Source: Pieris napi
Taxonomy: Eukaryota > Arthropoda > Insecta > Lepidoptera > Pieridae
Direction of reading: 5' to 3'
Assembly: GCF_905475465.1 (NCBI RefSeq)
Contig: NC_062250.1
Span: forward strand, 7,400,501-7,464,500
Length of the DNA stretch: 64,000 nucleotides
The notes under the pieces were generated by a model, which did not search any database, was not told the origin of the DNA, and was given only the letters and a program-made list of their open reading frames with translations. Within the stretch, counting starts at the first letter, position 1. The number at the start of each line of letters is the position of its first letter. A program made the position numbers and the translations under genes. Below, in pieces: positions 46,301-57,180 of this stretch.

Positions 46301-49300
46301 ATATCTGAATCATTAAATTGATATCTGTAAATAAAACTAAAAGCAGACTAAAAGTCTGATCATTAAATTGATACCTGTATATACAAATAAAAGCAGACTA
46401 AAAGTCTGATCATTAAATTGATACCTGTATATACAAATAAAAGCAGACTAAAAGTCTGATCATTAAATTGATACCTGTATATACAAATAAAAGCAGACTA
46501 AAAGTCTGATCATTAAATTGATGCCAGTAAATAAAAATAGAAGCAGACTAAAAGTCTGATCATTAAATTGATACCTGTAAATCAAAATAAAAGCAGACTA
46601 AAAGTCTGATCATTAAATTGATATCTGTAAATAAAAATAAAAGCAGACTATAAGTCTGATCATTAAATTGATACCTGTATATACAAATAAAAGCAGACTT
46701 AAAGTCTGATCATTAAATTGATGCCAGTAAATCAAAATAAAAGCAGACTAAAAGTCTGATCATTAAATTGATACCTGTAAATAAAAATAAAAGCAGACTA
46801 AAAGTCTGATCATTAAATTGATGCCAGTTAATCAAAATAAAAGCAGACTATAAGTCTGATCATTAAATTGATACCTGTAAATAAAAATAAAAGCAGACTA
46901 AAAGTCTGATCATTAAATTGATATCTGTAAATAAAAATAAAAGCAGACTAAAAGTCTGATCATTAAATTGATACCTGTAAATAAAAATAAAAGCAGACTA
47001 AAAGTCTGATCATTAAATTGATTCCAGTAAATAGAAATAAAATCAGACTAAAAGTCTGATCATTAAATTGATACCAGTAAATAAAAATAAAAGCAGATTA
47101 AAAGTCTGATCATTAAATTGATACCAGTAAATAAAAACAAAAGCAGATTAAAGGTCTGATCATTAAATTGATACCAGTAAATAAAAACAAAAGCAGATTA
47201 AAAGACTGATCATTAAATTGATACCAGTAAATTAAAACAAAAAGCAGATTAAGTCTGATCATTAAATTGATACCAGTTAATAAAAACAAAAGCAGATTAA
47301 AAGTCTGATCATTAAATTGATATCAGTAAATAAAAATAAAAGCAGATTAAAATTCTGATCATTAAATTGATAACAATAAATAAAATAAAAGCTTTACAAT
47401 AAAATTATTATTGTACGTTAGTGGGTACTAACTTAGCAGATTAAAAATCTGATGAACGGCTTAAGTAGCTTTATGCGGATAAAAATATAATCCGATCATT
47501 AAATTGATACGAGATGGAAGCATCTGAGATCAAATCTAACTGCAGATACATAGATATCTGAATCATTAAATTGATATCTGTAAATAAAACTAAAAGCAGA
47601 CTAAAAGTCTGATCATTAAATTGATACCTGTATATACAAATAAAAGCAGACTAAAAGTCTGATCATTAAATTGATACCTGTATATACAAATAAAAGCAGA
47701 CTAAAAGTCTGATCATTAAATTGATACCTGTATATACAAATAAAAGCAGACTAAAAGTCTGATCATTAAATTGATGCCAGTAAATAAAAATAGAAGCAGA
47801 CTAAAAGTCTGATCATTAAATTGATACCTGTAAATCAAAATAAAAGCAGACTAAAAGTCTGATCATTAAATTGATATCTGTAAATAAAAATAAAAGCAGA
47901 CTATAAGTCTGATCATTAAATTGATACCTGTATATACAAATAAAAGCAGACTTAAAGTCTGATCATTAAATTGATGCCAGTAAATCAAAATAAAAGCAGA
48001 CTAAAAGTCTGATCATTAAATTGATACCTGTAAATAAAAATAAAAGCAGACTAAAAGTCTGATCATTAAATTGATGCCAGTTAATCAAAATAAAAGCAGA
48101 CTATAAGTCTGATCATTAAATTGATACCTGTAAATAAAAATAAAAGCAGACTAAAAGTCTGATCATTAAATTGATATCTGTAAATAAAAATAAAAGCAGA
48201 CTAAAAGTCTGATCATTAAATTGATACCAGTAAATAAAAACAAAAGCAGATTAAAGGTCTGATCATTAAATTGATACCAGTAAATAAAAACAAAAGCAGA
48301 TTAAAAGACTGATCATTAAATTGATACCAGTAAATTAAAACAAAAAGCAGATTAAGTCTGATCATTAAATTGATACCAGTTAATAAAAACAAAAGCAGAT
48401 TAAAAGTCTGATCATTAAATTGATATCAGTAAATAAAAATAAAAGCAGATTAAAATTCTGATCATTAAATTGATAACAATAAATAAAATAAAAGCTTTAC
48501 AATAAAATTATTATTGTACGTTAGTGGGTACTAACTTAGCAGATTAAAAATCTGATGAACGGCTTAAGTAGCTTTATGCGGATAAAAATATAATACGATC
48601 ATTAAATTGATACGAGATGGAAGCATCTGAGATCAAATCTAACTGCAGATACATAGATATCTGAATCATTAAATTGATATCTGTAAATAAAAATAAAAGC
48701 AGACTATAAGTCTGATCATTAAATTGATACCTGTATATACAAATAAAAGCAGACTTAAAGTCTGATCATTAAATTGATGCCAGTAAATCAAAATAAAAGC
48801 AGACTAAAAGTCTGATCATTAAATTGATACCTGTAAATAAAAATAAAAGCAGACTAAAAGTCTGATCATTAAATTGATATCTGTAAATAAAAATAAAAGC
48901 AGACTATAAGTCTGATCATTAAATTGATACCTGTATATACAAATAAAAGCAGACTTAAAGTCTGATCATTAAATTGATGCCAGTAAATCAAAATAAAAGC
49001 AGACTAAAAGTCTGATCATTAAATTGATACCAGTAAATAAAAACAAAAGCAGATTAAAGGTCTGATCATTAAATTGATACCAGTAAATAAAAACAAAAGC
49101 AGATTAAAAGACTGATCATTAAATTGATACCAGTAAATTAAAACAAAAAGCAGATTAAATCTGATCATTAAATTGATACCAGTTAATAAAAACAAAAGCA
49201 GATTAAAAGTCTGATCATTAAATTGATATCAGTAAATAAAAATAAAAGCAGATTAAAATTCTGATCATTAAATTGATAACAATAAATAAAATAAAAGCTT

Positions 49301-49497
49301 TACAATAAAATTATTATTGTACGTTAGTGGGTACTAACTTAGCAGATTAAAAATCTGATGAACGGCTTAAGTAGCTTTATGCGGATAAAAATATAATCCG
49401 GTCATTAAATTGATACGAGATGGAAGCATCTGAGATCAAATCTAACTGCAGATACATAGATATCTGAATCATTAAATTGATAATTCCTGCCCCAAAG

Positions 49498-50284
49498 ATG
49501 TCACTCCTTTCACTGGAAAAGCTCGACTGTGACGGTAAATCTACCTCAATGGGTGCACGATGGGAGCGATGGAAACGAGCACTATTCATTTACCTCGAAG
49601 CGTCTAACATTGACGAAGACGTAAAGAAAAGGGCCTCTCTTCTACATTTCGGCGGGCTAGACTTACAGGAAGTGTTTTACAACATTCCTGAAGCTGATGT
49701 CGAAGCAACTGAAGGCAAAGACGTGTTTGAAGTAGCAATATCTAAACTTGATGCCTACTTTGCACCAAAACAGAACAAAGTATACGAGAGACATATATTC
49801 AGGCTCCTTAAACAAGAACCTGACGAAAAAATTGAAATTTGTGGTGAGACTGGGAAAACAAGCTGATAAATGTCAGTTTGCCGACAGAGATGAAAACATT
49901 ATCGACCAAATAACGAAAAAATGTTATCTACCCGAACTGAGAAAAACGATATCACAGATTGGAGATGAAATTACATTAGAGCAAGTAATCACCGAAGCAA
50001 ATACTCTTGAAGTTATTAAACAATTAGACGAGTTTAAAAACCCACTGAAATCAAATGAGAATCAAGAAGTAAACAGAATGGATAGTAAATTGAAAAGGAA
50101 CTTTGATAAATTAAAGAATGTAATTGTACATGGATTCGGTAGATGTGGTAAACCTAGACATGCTGGAAATGATGCAAAATGCTCAGCAAGGAATAAAGAA
50201 TGCCTAAAGTGTGGTCTTATGGGGCATTTCAGACAATACTACCGAACGAAACAGACGTTGAAGCGAAAAGTGGAAATATTATAA
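49498..50284 (+). pseudogene. Decayed Gypsy-type gag
   Basis: The ATG at 49498 lies 8 bp after the array. The first frame (to 49866) encodes a capsid-like start: WERWKRALFIYLEASNI, LLHFGGLDLQEVF and DAYFAPKQNKVYERHIFRLL. A one-base shift near 49840 moves the rest to another frame (KQADKCQFADRDENIIDQIT, TLEQVITEANTLE). Near the end are two zinc-knuckle-like stretches, RCGKPRHAGNDAKC and CLKCGLMGHFRQYY; in the latter the last cysteine is a tyrosine. Gag would form the particle and bind RNA. With one frameshift and a damaged knuckle this copy is unlikely to make functional Gag. Confidence 0.88.
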
Positions 50285-52003
50285 TAATATAGACATGAAC
50301 AAAAGAAAGGTCGTTTCGACAGGAAGAAGAACTTAAACATAGGCACCCTGTAGTGCCGGTGCTGAAAGGAAATATTATGGATATTAAAGACGCATTTCAC
50401 CAACTTGAAATAGATCCTGCTTCAAGAAACAACCACCTTTATAACCAGTAAAGGCTTATTCAGATACAAGAGACTCATGTTTGGCATATCATTTAACCGA
50501 CAACTGGGGACCAGAACAAAAAGGGCTATTTTAAGTCGTTGAAGGAAATCATGACAAATATTCCTAGCTTAGGGTATTATAATGTTAGCGATCATACGAT
50601 TGTCATAGCAGATGCTAGTCCTGTGGATTTAGGTGGAGTTTTAGTTCAAACTAATTCCAAAGGTGAGCCCAGGATTATTGCATATGGCCACAAAAATCTG
50701 ACTGACTGTGAACGCTGCTATTGCCAGACAGAAAAAGAAGCGTTAATTCTCGTGTGGGCGGTGGAACATTTCCACATATTCCTTTAGTGTAAAAGATATG
50801 AACTTATAAGAGATCACAAGCCGTGGGAGGTAATATTTGGTCCTAATTCTAAACCATATGCAGGGATAGAGAGATGGGTTATGCGCTTACAATCTTACGA
50901 CTATAAAATAGTTTACCAACCAGGGAAAACCAATATCGCCGACTATAGGGAAATACTAAACGTGAAAGAGGGTTTATATCGGAACATATGGAACGACGAC
51001 GTGACGTTGTATAAAATCTTACAAAATGAACTTTGTTTTCATGAGGGTATATTATTGAGAGGAATGAGAATTGTGGTTCCCTCGGCACTCCGTAAAAGAG
51101 TTTTGGATGCATCTCACGAGGGACATCCCGGTATCGTGTCAATGAAGGCGAGACTTCGTACGAAAGTCTGGTGGCCTAGATGCGACAGAGGCTGATAAAA
51201 TTGTTAAAGCCTGTAAAGGATGTACTCTTGTATCTGCACCATGTCCACCAAACCCTATAAAACGGCGTGAGTTTCCAGAAGTGCTTTGGATTGATATTGC
51301 AATTCATTACAAGTGGTGACCACATATTATAAAGAAGTGAAGATTTGTCGCAAAATTACCTCTACTGAAATTGTAGCCAAACTTAAAGGAATCGATTAGG
51401 AAATCAATAACTGCAGATAATAGAAGACAGTTACTCAGCGAAGAGTTTAAATCATTTCTAACAGAGATAAACATTATTCTTTTCAATACAGTACCATATT
51501 GGCTGCGACAAAGCGGAGAGGTCGAAAGACAAAACTGTGTCATACTTAAACGTCTTAAAATTGGTATAGCTGAAAATAAAGACTGGAAGGAAAGTTTACT
51601 GGAATATTTAACCATGTACAACACATTCTGTTACTGGAAGAACCTCATCAGAACTTTTCTTCAAAAGTTTAGAGATAAATTACCTATGATAAACGATACA
51701 ATAGAGAGGACATCACAAGACACTGAGGTTAAGGATAGAAAAAAAAAAAAAGAAAACAAATGGGAAAAGAAATCGGATACGATAAACGGAAGGCTGGATA
51801 ATGTGATTTAATACCAGGAGACATAGTGTATATAAAAATATGAATAAAGGAAATAAATTAAAATAAAATAAATAAATCCAGAAACACACACGGTGGAAAT
51901 CACGAAAGGAGGAGATATCACGGTAAGAAACGATGAAACCGGTCAAACTCGAAGAAGGGACGTTGTACATTTGAAAAGAGTTCAAGGGGAATGGAATGTC
52001 TAA
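50285..52003 (+). pseudogene. Decayed, internally deleted Gypsy-type pol
   Basis: No protease is seen. A reverse-transcriptase fragment (MDIKDAFHQLEIDP at 50377, then in another frame GLFRYKRLMFGIS to about 50493) lacks the YxDD box. It joins RNase H directly: IADASPVDLGGVLVQ and TEKEALILVWAVEHF in the open frame 50539-50787, and after a stop, LIRDHKPWEVIFGPNSKP. Integrase follows: HEGHPG with KACKGC (zinc binding), WIDIA, TADN and GEVERQN (D, D, E places), and a C-terminal GQTRRRDVVHLKRV. Stops or shifts separate these pieces. The last block ends at TAA 52001-52003. Domain order places it with Ty3/Gypsy. Confidence 0.9.
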
Positions 52004-52170
52004 AAAGAAATGAAGTTAACGACGAGGAAATCAATGTCGGAACTTAACCCTAGTGTAGCAGCATAAAACTTTAATTTCATTAATTATGTTTGATTCATGT
52101 AAAATCCATCACATTACATCCAAATTACATTAATGAGTAATCAGAGAGATATAATCAATAAAAACAAATA
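52004..52170 (+). other. Element 3' untranslated region
   Basis: Non-coding AT-rich segment between the end of pol and the polypurine tract. Confidence 0.6.
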
Positions 52171-52184
52171 AAACAAAAAAGGGA
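52171..52184 (+). other. Polypurine tract
   Basis: AAACAAAAAAGGGA ends directly before the 3' LTR, the expected plus-strand primer. It is purine-only apart from one C. Confidence 0.8.
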
Positions 52185-52355
52185 TGTAGTGTATTGACTA
52201 AATAAAGTGTTGCTTGGTTGTCTCATGCGCCTACGTCACTTGTCAGACTGTCAGTCGTAATCCGACACCCGAACGGAGCGGTTGTGTGTAGGAAGTTTGT
52301 ACAAGTGTTGTGGTGTTGGTGAGCCGTAAAACACTCCAAGAAGCAGGACATTACA
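52185..52355 (+). repeat. Gypsy-type 3' LTR
   Basis: A 171 bp copy identical by eye to 36497-36667, followed by the right target duplication GTTGG. Confidence 0.95.
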
Positions 52356-52583
52356 GTTGGTACTTTCAACACAGCGCCATCTGTTAGAATTGTGACTATA
52401 AAATAATAAACAAATATTTTGCAATAAAATAATATTGCGGGTATAAATTAAAATTTTAAGCTATCCTATCTTTTAAGTTAGATCAAACTGCACATGGTAT
52501 TCAAATTTGATTGATATCGGTTCGGTAGTTTAGGAGTCCATAGCGTGACAAACAACGTGACACGTAATTTATATATATTAAGA
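52356..52583 (-). mobile_element. Helitron-like family B, right part (interrupted)
   Basis: The 5' portion of the element whose other part is at 36357-36496. It ends in the minus-strand 5' terminus TCTTAATATATATAAATTAC. Confidence 0.8.
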
Positions 52584-53310
52584 TATTATTTGTGCAGACA
52601 ATAAATAATTAACAAACAAAATTGGATATTACCTGTCGAATAATATAGCTACACAACGTATTAAAAAAACAATCTGTAAATATTTTTATTTTCCGTAATT
52701 CCAACCTACGGACAAACATAGCGCGTCATATACGGTTACGATTGAACTACAAAAGATACTTGTATATAGAATTTCAACAAATTTTAGACGCACTCCAAAT
52801 TTAACGTTTGTAAACGAAAAACACATTTGGCAAAAGTCACTCCACTCAAAAACTAAACTTTTGCGCCATTTTTTTACAAACTGTCAACCCGTATTTTTAT
52901 TCTGTTCCTGCCAAAACTACAGGTACAAACTGAATGTACAAAAAGTAAAAATTTGTCTGTTTTAAATTTCGAATTTAATTTGCGAATCGTAAAATGTATT
53001 CAAGTAGGCTTTTGAGGTACTTTAAAACGTCATTCTCTCAACAAAATCAAATTGGATGGTTTGGTATTTTTATGAATTTCACTATTTTTATAGAAGAGCT
53101 CGTTGCACAGTTTTAGCGCGTCTAAGGGCCTTAACGTTTTTTGTCTGTGAAGTCCATAAAAAATTCCGTAACTGGCTGATCCTATTAATAGCAAATTAAA
53201 GTCTGTAGTAGTGCTGATTATATGTTTAAGCGATTTCTATAAGTTTTTGATATACAATGAATGAAGTGGGGATATCAGTAAAAAGAGAATATACTTACGT
53301 ATATTACGTA
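52584..53310. other. Unannotated AT-rich stretch
   Basis: No gene or element recognised. Confidence 0.4.
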
Positions 53311-53625
53311 TATTGCCTTTTTTTTATATAATAGGGGGGCAAACGAGCTTGCGGGACGACCAAAAAGGGCAGTCTGCGCAGCCCATAGACACCCATTTTT
53401 AGTGGGTGCGTTGCCGGCCTTTGAGGGAGGAGTACACTCGCTTTTTAAACATTTGGAGGTCGTATCTCTGAGGGAGTCGATTCCACAGTTCGCTAGTTCG
53501 CAAAAGAAAATGCCTTGTGAAACGGACTGTGGAAGACCTCCAACCATCAAGATGATGTTGGTGAAATTTAGAGGTCGTACGGCTCGTACGGTGTTGAAAA
53601 GATCAAGTGCCTAAGTGTAGGTTTT
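53311..53625. mobile_element. Dispersed GC-rich repeat of unknown class
   Basis: It starts at a T-run, then GGGGGGCAAACGAGCTTGCG, CGCAGCCCATAGACACCC, TGCGTTGCCGGCCTTTGAGG and CAGTTCGCTAGTTCGCAAAA. This block type is widely repeated in lepidopteran DNA as I know it, but its class is unclear to me. Frames on both strands (53275-53614) are by-products of it. Confidence 0.5.
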
Positions 53626-53689
53626 ATTTTAAGCCACGGACGAGGGGTGATATTGCTATCTGCAAATATATGCCTATCTGTAGCGCCCA

Positions 53690-53775
53690 TTATATTTTTT
53701 ATGGGACGGGGTACAAATGAGCAGGTGAGCACTTAGATAGAAATGCTTACAACTGCCTTTGGCCACCTGCAACGC
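53690..53775. repeat. Repeat scrap related to 35150-35225
   Basis: ATTTTTTATGGGACGGGGTA with AAATGAGCAGG resembles 35165-35190 and may be a diverged edge of the preceding repeat type. Confidence 0.35.
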
Positions 53776-56700
53776 CATACGAGTATGTTTCCGGCTTTTT
53801 CTAAACGCTCTTCATTATGTATATTCAAAATGATTTAAATTTTTATTTAGTGCTTAACAATGTTACCTTTAGCTATAATGTTCTACTATCTAAATAAAGT
53901 TTTGAAGATTTTTGTGAGGGTTAAAAGCATTAAGTTTGATAGTTTTTAATCAGTCATGTAATATTGTATATGTATTAATCTGACGCTCTGATGGCGTAGA
54001 ATCATTGACATATTTTCTCGAGATTAAAAACTAGAATCTTATCGATCTATTGCTCTACTTTATTATTAAGGACAGCGAAACTGTAATTTAAAATTAATTT
54101 TACTTTCTTTATTTTAAATCAATATCAACATTTGTTTTGAACACTATTTGACACTATGTAACTAAACTAAATTGTATGATTAGAAAGTTTTTAAGTTAAA
54201 GTTTTTAGTTACTATTTATGTCCTGTATTGGCTTCAATCAAGTCTAAAGATTTTAACTAAACTCAAATAATAAAAGTAGAATATTTTCCTTAAGAGATTT
54301 TCAATATAAATCGTGTCCTATAGATCAATGCTCTATAGAACCACGTAAGTATTCCACACAGGGGTAACCACACCGCCTGTGTAATGTAGCATAAAATGAA
54401 TTTTCCTCTAGCGATTATGTTTGTATAGCCTCCCAATACTCATCTCAACAGATTTACACTAAGGTGTCTCAGATGTTGAGAAAAGTGGAAGAGTTTTCCT
54501 CTTCCGCTTTTCTATAACCGTTTTCCTCTAAATTATAATTGTATTATGAAATATTGTTTCAAATGCCTGAATCGTGTTTTGTATTATTTTTATAAAATCA
54601 ATATTTATCTTCAACAAAAAAATGCCCTAAAAAACGACTATTTCAGCGAAATTGGTGGCGGGAAAATTATGCCGTAATCTTCGTTATTTTAACTGCGATC
54701 TGCGCTTTTTACGGCTCGTAGAAATCTTAATGGGACATTTGAATGCAATATTTAAATCTTTAGTACCTAAAAGGGAACTGAAAAACGTTTTTAACAAGTT
54801 TTAATATAAATATAGCGGACTTTTTACTTAAAATGTCCCTATATTTATGATTTGTACATAGCAAATATTTGTTTCCCACAGGTAAACATAAAATTGATTA
54901 ATAAGTGCTTAAATTTTTCACTATTTTAATGAGGAACTGCCCTACAAAATAGTTATTCATCTATAAAATTATTAATGCACATTTATACCAAACATTCTAA
55001 ATCAACAAGAAAACTTCTATAAATCTATGGAAATCCTTATTACAGGTCAAATTTCGCAAGAGATAAGACCTTTCCAGAAAGGATTTGTCTGATTCTATCC
55101 TGAATCTGAGTTATGTGGCATTATTCTGAGCTATGTCTAAGATTAACGGAACCAGACTTAGACTTAATATATATATCCTATATAACAAGAATTGTGACTA
55201 TTATATTATTTTTCTTATTCTTTTTTTTATTGTATTGTCGAACCAATTACTTATACATATTATATTATTACAATTACTTAACTAATCAAGATTTATGAAC
55301 CTTATAATTTATGTTTTTTTTAGATTATAGTTTATTATTTTTTTATAGTTGCTTAGCGAACATATCTCATTTGTTTTTATTTTTTACGGGTAAAAAGGTC
55401 GTGTTTTTAATAGTAGGTATATATTAAAAATGTTTTTTTTCCGGAAATCGAATACTAGATGCTTCTGCGTTATCCATTAGGCCAAGGAGACGGTAATTAG
55501 TTTTTAATATAGTGTTTATATTATCTCATAATTGTATTATATAAAAATACTTGTATACCTAATTTTTTTATTCAAAGCCCCGAAAGGTTTATAACACTTC
55601 ACTTGGTAACAAAAGCGTTTACAATAGTAAGTTTATAAGCAACAATTATTTCAGTAAATACTAAATAATAATAATTATAACTCGTAAGCGACGGAAAATC
55701 TATCGCTTTTTAAAGCTGCTTCGTTAAGATAAATTTATATGAAAATGAACTTAAACCTACACCCTAGTTTGTTTTAAAGTTCAAACTCAAAAGTCACAGT
55801 AAAATGAATAGACGCGGTTGAAGTTTGAATAATTTAATAGAGTTCTTTAGATATAGCTTTTAGGTAAAGCTTGAGTTTCGCTGAAAGATGTGAGTTATTG
55901 AATGGGTTAATAACAAAGTTGCTAGCCATAATTAGTAACTTTTAATGGGTCTGGTTAATCAAAGTGTCAGCTTTTGTCTGAGCCCACGTGAATATTTAAT
56001 TGTCGATAAATGATAAGTACTTTGATTATGATATTGTAAAATCTATTGTAGTAAAGGTTTTAGTGTAAGACTTAAACCATCTAAAAATGAATATGATAAT
56101 AATAACTCACACTTGTACGATGTACCTTTATGATGCCATTAAGTGTCGTATCTATTTACGTTATTTATGTCTTTGTTAATAAATTTATTTATTTATTTAT
56201 TTATCCCATATCATTATTCTATCTTTACAGTAATTATTAATTCGATAGAACGACACAATATTTTTACCCACACCGATTATTTTTTTTAAATCAACTTCAT
56301 AAACAGTTGAAACCCCAGCTATAAATATTGTTAAACCAGAAACTAATAATAACATTTTTACCTAACCTAAATAAAAAACATTAAAAAATATATATTTATG
56401 TACCTAAATCTTATAACTAATAATATAGGAAGCAACTCTTGTGAACTCAGCCAGTGTACAAACAAATAAGTAATTAAGTAGAGTTGAAGTCCTAGTCCTA
56501 GTCCTAGTAAGAAATTGGTTCCTTAATAATTTGTTGGTATTCCTTAAATTACATAATTTCTAAGAAAAGGTTTCGTCCTCGAATATTTTGAATGCTGCAG
56601 CAACATAACTTAAATCGCTGAAGGCCCGGTTAATTGCGAAACCAACCCGAGAGCCTCACTTAAACATTTTGTTTCCGTGGAATTAGGATAAAATTTATTT

Positions 56701-56855
56701 ATTATAACCCGAAGTTCTTTCACAAGTACAAATTGCAATGTTTCTTATAAATTAAATACATATTTTTCTGCAACCATTCTTCTGATTTGTTTCTTGCTTC
56801 AAGTCTATCTAAACCTTCATATCTTCTATATTATTTTCTTTATCCATATATAATA
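53776..56855. other. Long AT-rich stretch, probably beat intron
   Basis: No exon recognised. At about 55440-55495 a tRNA-like scrap reads, on the minus strand, TTGGCCTAATGGATAACG and a weak box B; it is too decayed for a tRNA gene. A threefold GTCCTA run lies near 56490. The beat 5' exons could lie upstream of this stretch or outside the window. Confidence 0.35.
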
Positions 56856-57162
56856 CTAGCTGCCCTGGCCAACGTCGTTTTGCCATGTATATCATTTATA
56901 ATAAAAAATAGTGGTTGATCGTAGAGGGGTGAAAATTAGGGATTGTATGTATTTTTTAATGCTGTATCATAAAAAAAATATCTAAAAAATAAAAAAAACA
57001 ATTTAGGGGTGGACTACCCTTAACATTTAGGGGGATGAAAAATAGATGTTGTCCGATTCTCAGACATACCCAATATGCACGCAAAATTTCATGAGAATCG
57101 GTCTAGCCGTTTCGGAGGAGTTTAACCACAAACACCGCGACACGAGAATTTTATATATTAGA
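56856..57162 (-). mobile_element. Helitron-like element, family A, next to a beat exon
   Basis: Inverted copy of the 27432-28069 elements: minus-strand start TCTAATATATAAAATTCTCG at 57162, CATGAGAATCGGTCTAGCCG on the + strand, and the CTAG end at 56856-56859. It stops 18 bp before the exon at 57181. Confidence 0.82.
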
Positions 57163-57180
57163 TTTAATTTGTTATTTCAG

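Larger units (their letters stand above)
37628..49490 (+). repeat. About 11.9 kb tandem array of 50 bp monomers with higher-order repeats
   Basis: The basic unit is 50 bp: a short inverted repeat (commonly CAGACTAAAAGTCTG), then ATCATTAAATTGAT, then an A-rich linker with AATAAA. Eleven copies of a roughly 204 bp spacer interrupt it. The word GCTTTACAATAAAATT in these begins near 38960, 40062, 41165, 42267, 43170, 43634, 44736, 46138, 47391, 48494 and 49298. Distances are mostly 1102-1103 bp; the exceptions (804, 903, 1253, 1402) differ from that by multiples of 50, and one is 464. By arithmetic this is roughly 190 monomers plus spacers. Frames through it on either strand are by-products. Confidence 0.95.
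36497..52355 (+). mobile_element. Giant defective Ty3/Gypsy-type LTR element carrying a satellite array
   Basis: A 15,859 bp element with 171 bp LTRs (TGTAGTG...CATTACA) identical by eye, 5 bp target duplications GTTGG (36492-36496 and 52356-52360), a primer site, a long leader with about 11.9 kb of tandem repeats, decayed gag and pol, and a polypurine tract. Order RNase H then integrase places it in Ty3/Gypsy. Pol lacks the YxDD active-site region and has several stops, so the element cannot move by itself. Perfect LTRs and target duplication indicate it was inserted recently, presumably with proteins from an intact relative. Confidence 0.93.

Noticed and set aside
37628..49490. Regular repeats with a conserved core and variable linkers, resembling a CRISPR array
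   Set aside because: Linkers are near-identical A-rich sequence, not unique spacers. The array is in an LTR element of an animal genome with no cas genes, and units form higher-order repeats.
49377..49589. Minus-strand frame crossing the array-gag boundary
   Set aside because: It overlaps the gag start on the opposite strand and includes repeat sequence; no independent support.
53275..53614. Frames on both strands at 53.3-53.6 kb
   Set aside because: Both run through a dispersed GC-rich repeat whose openness on both strands reflects composition.
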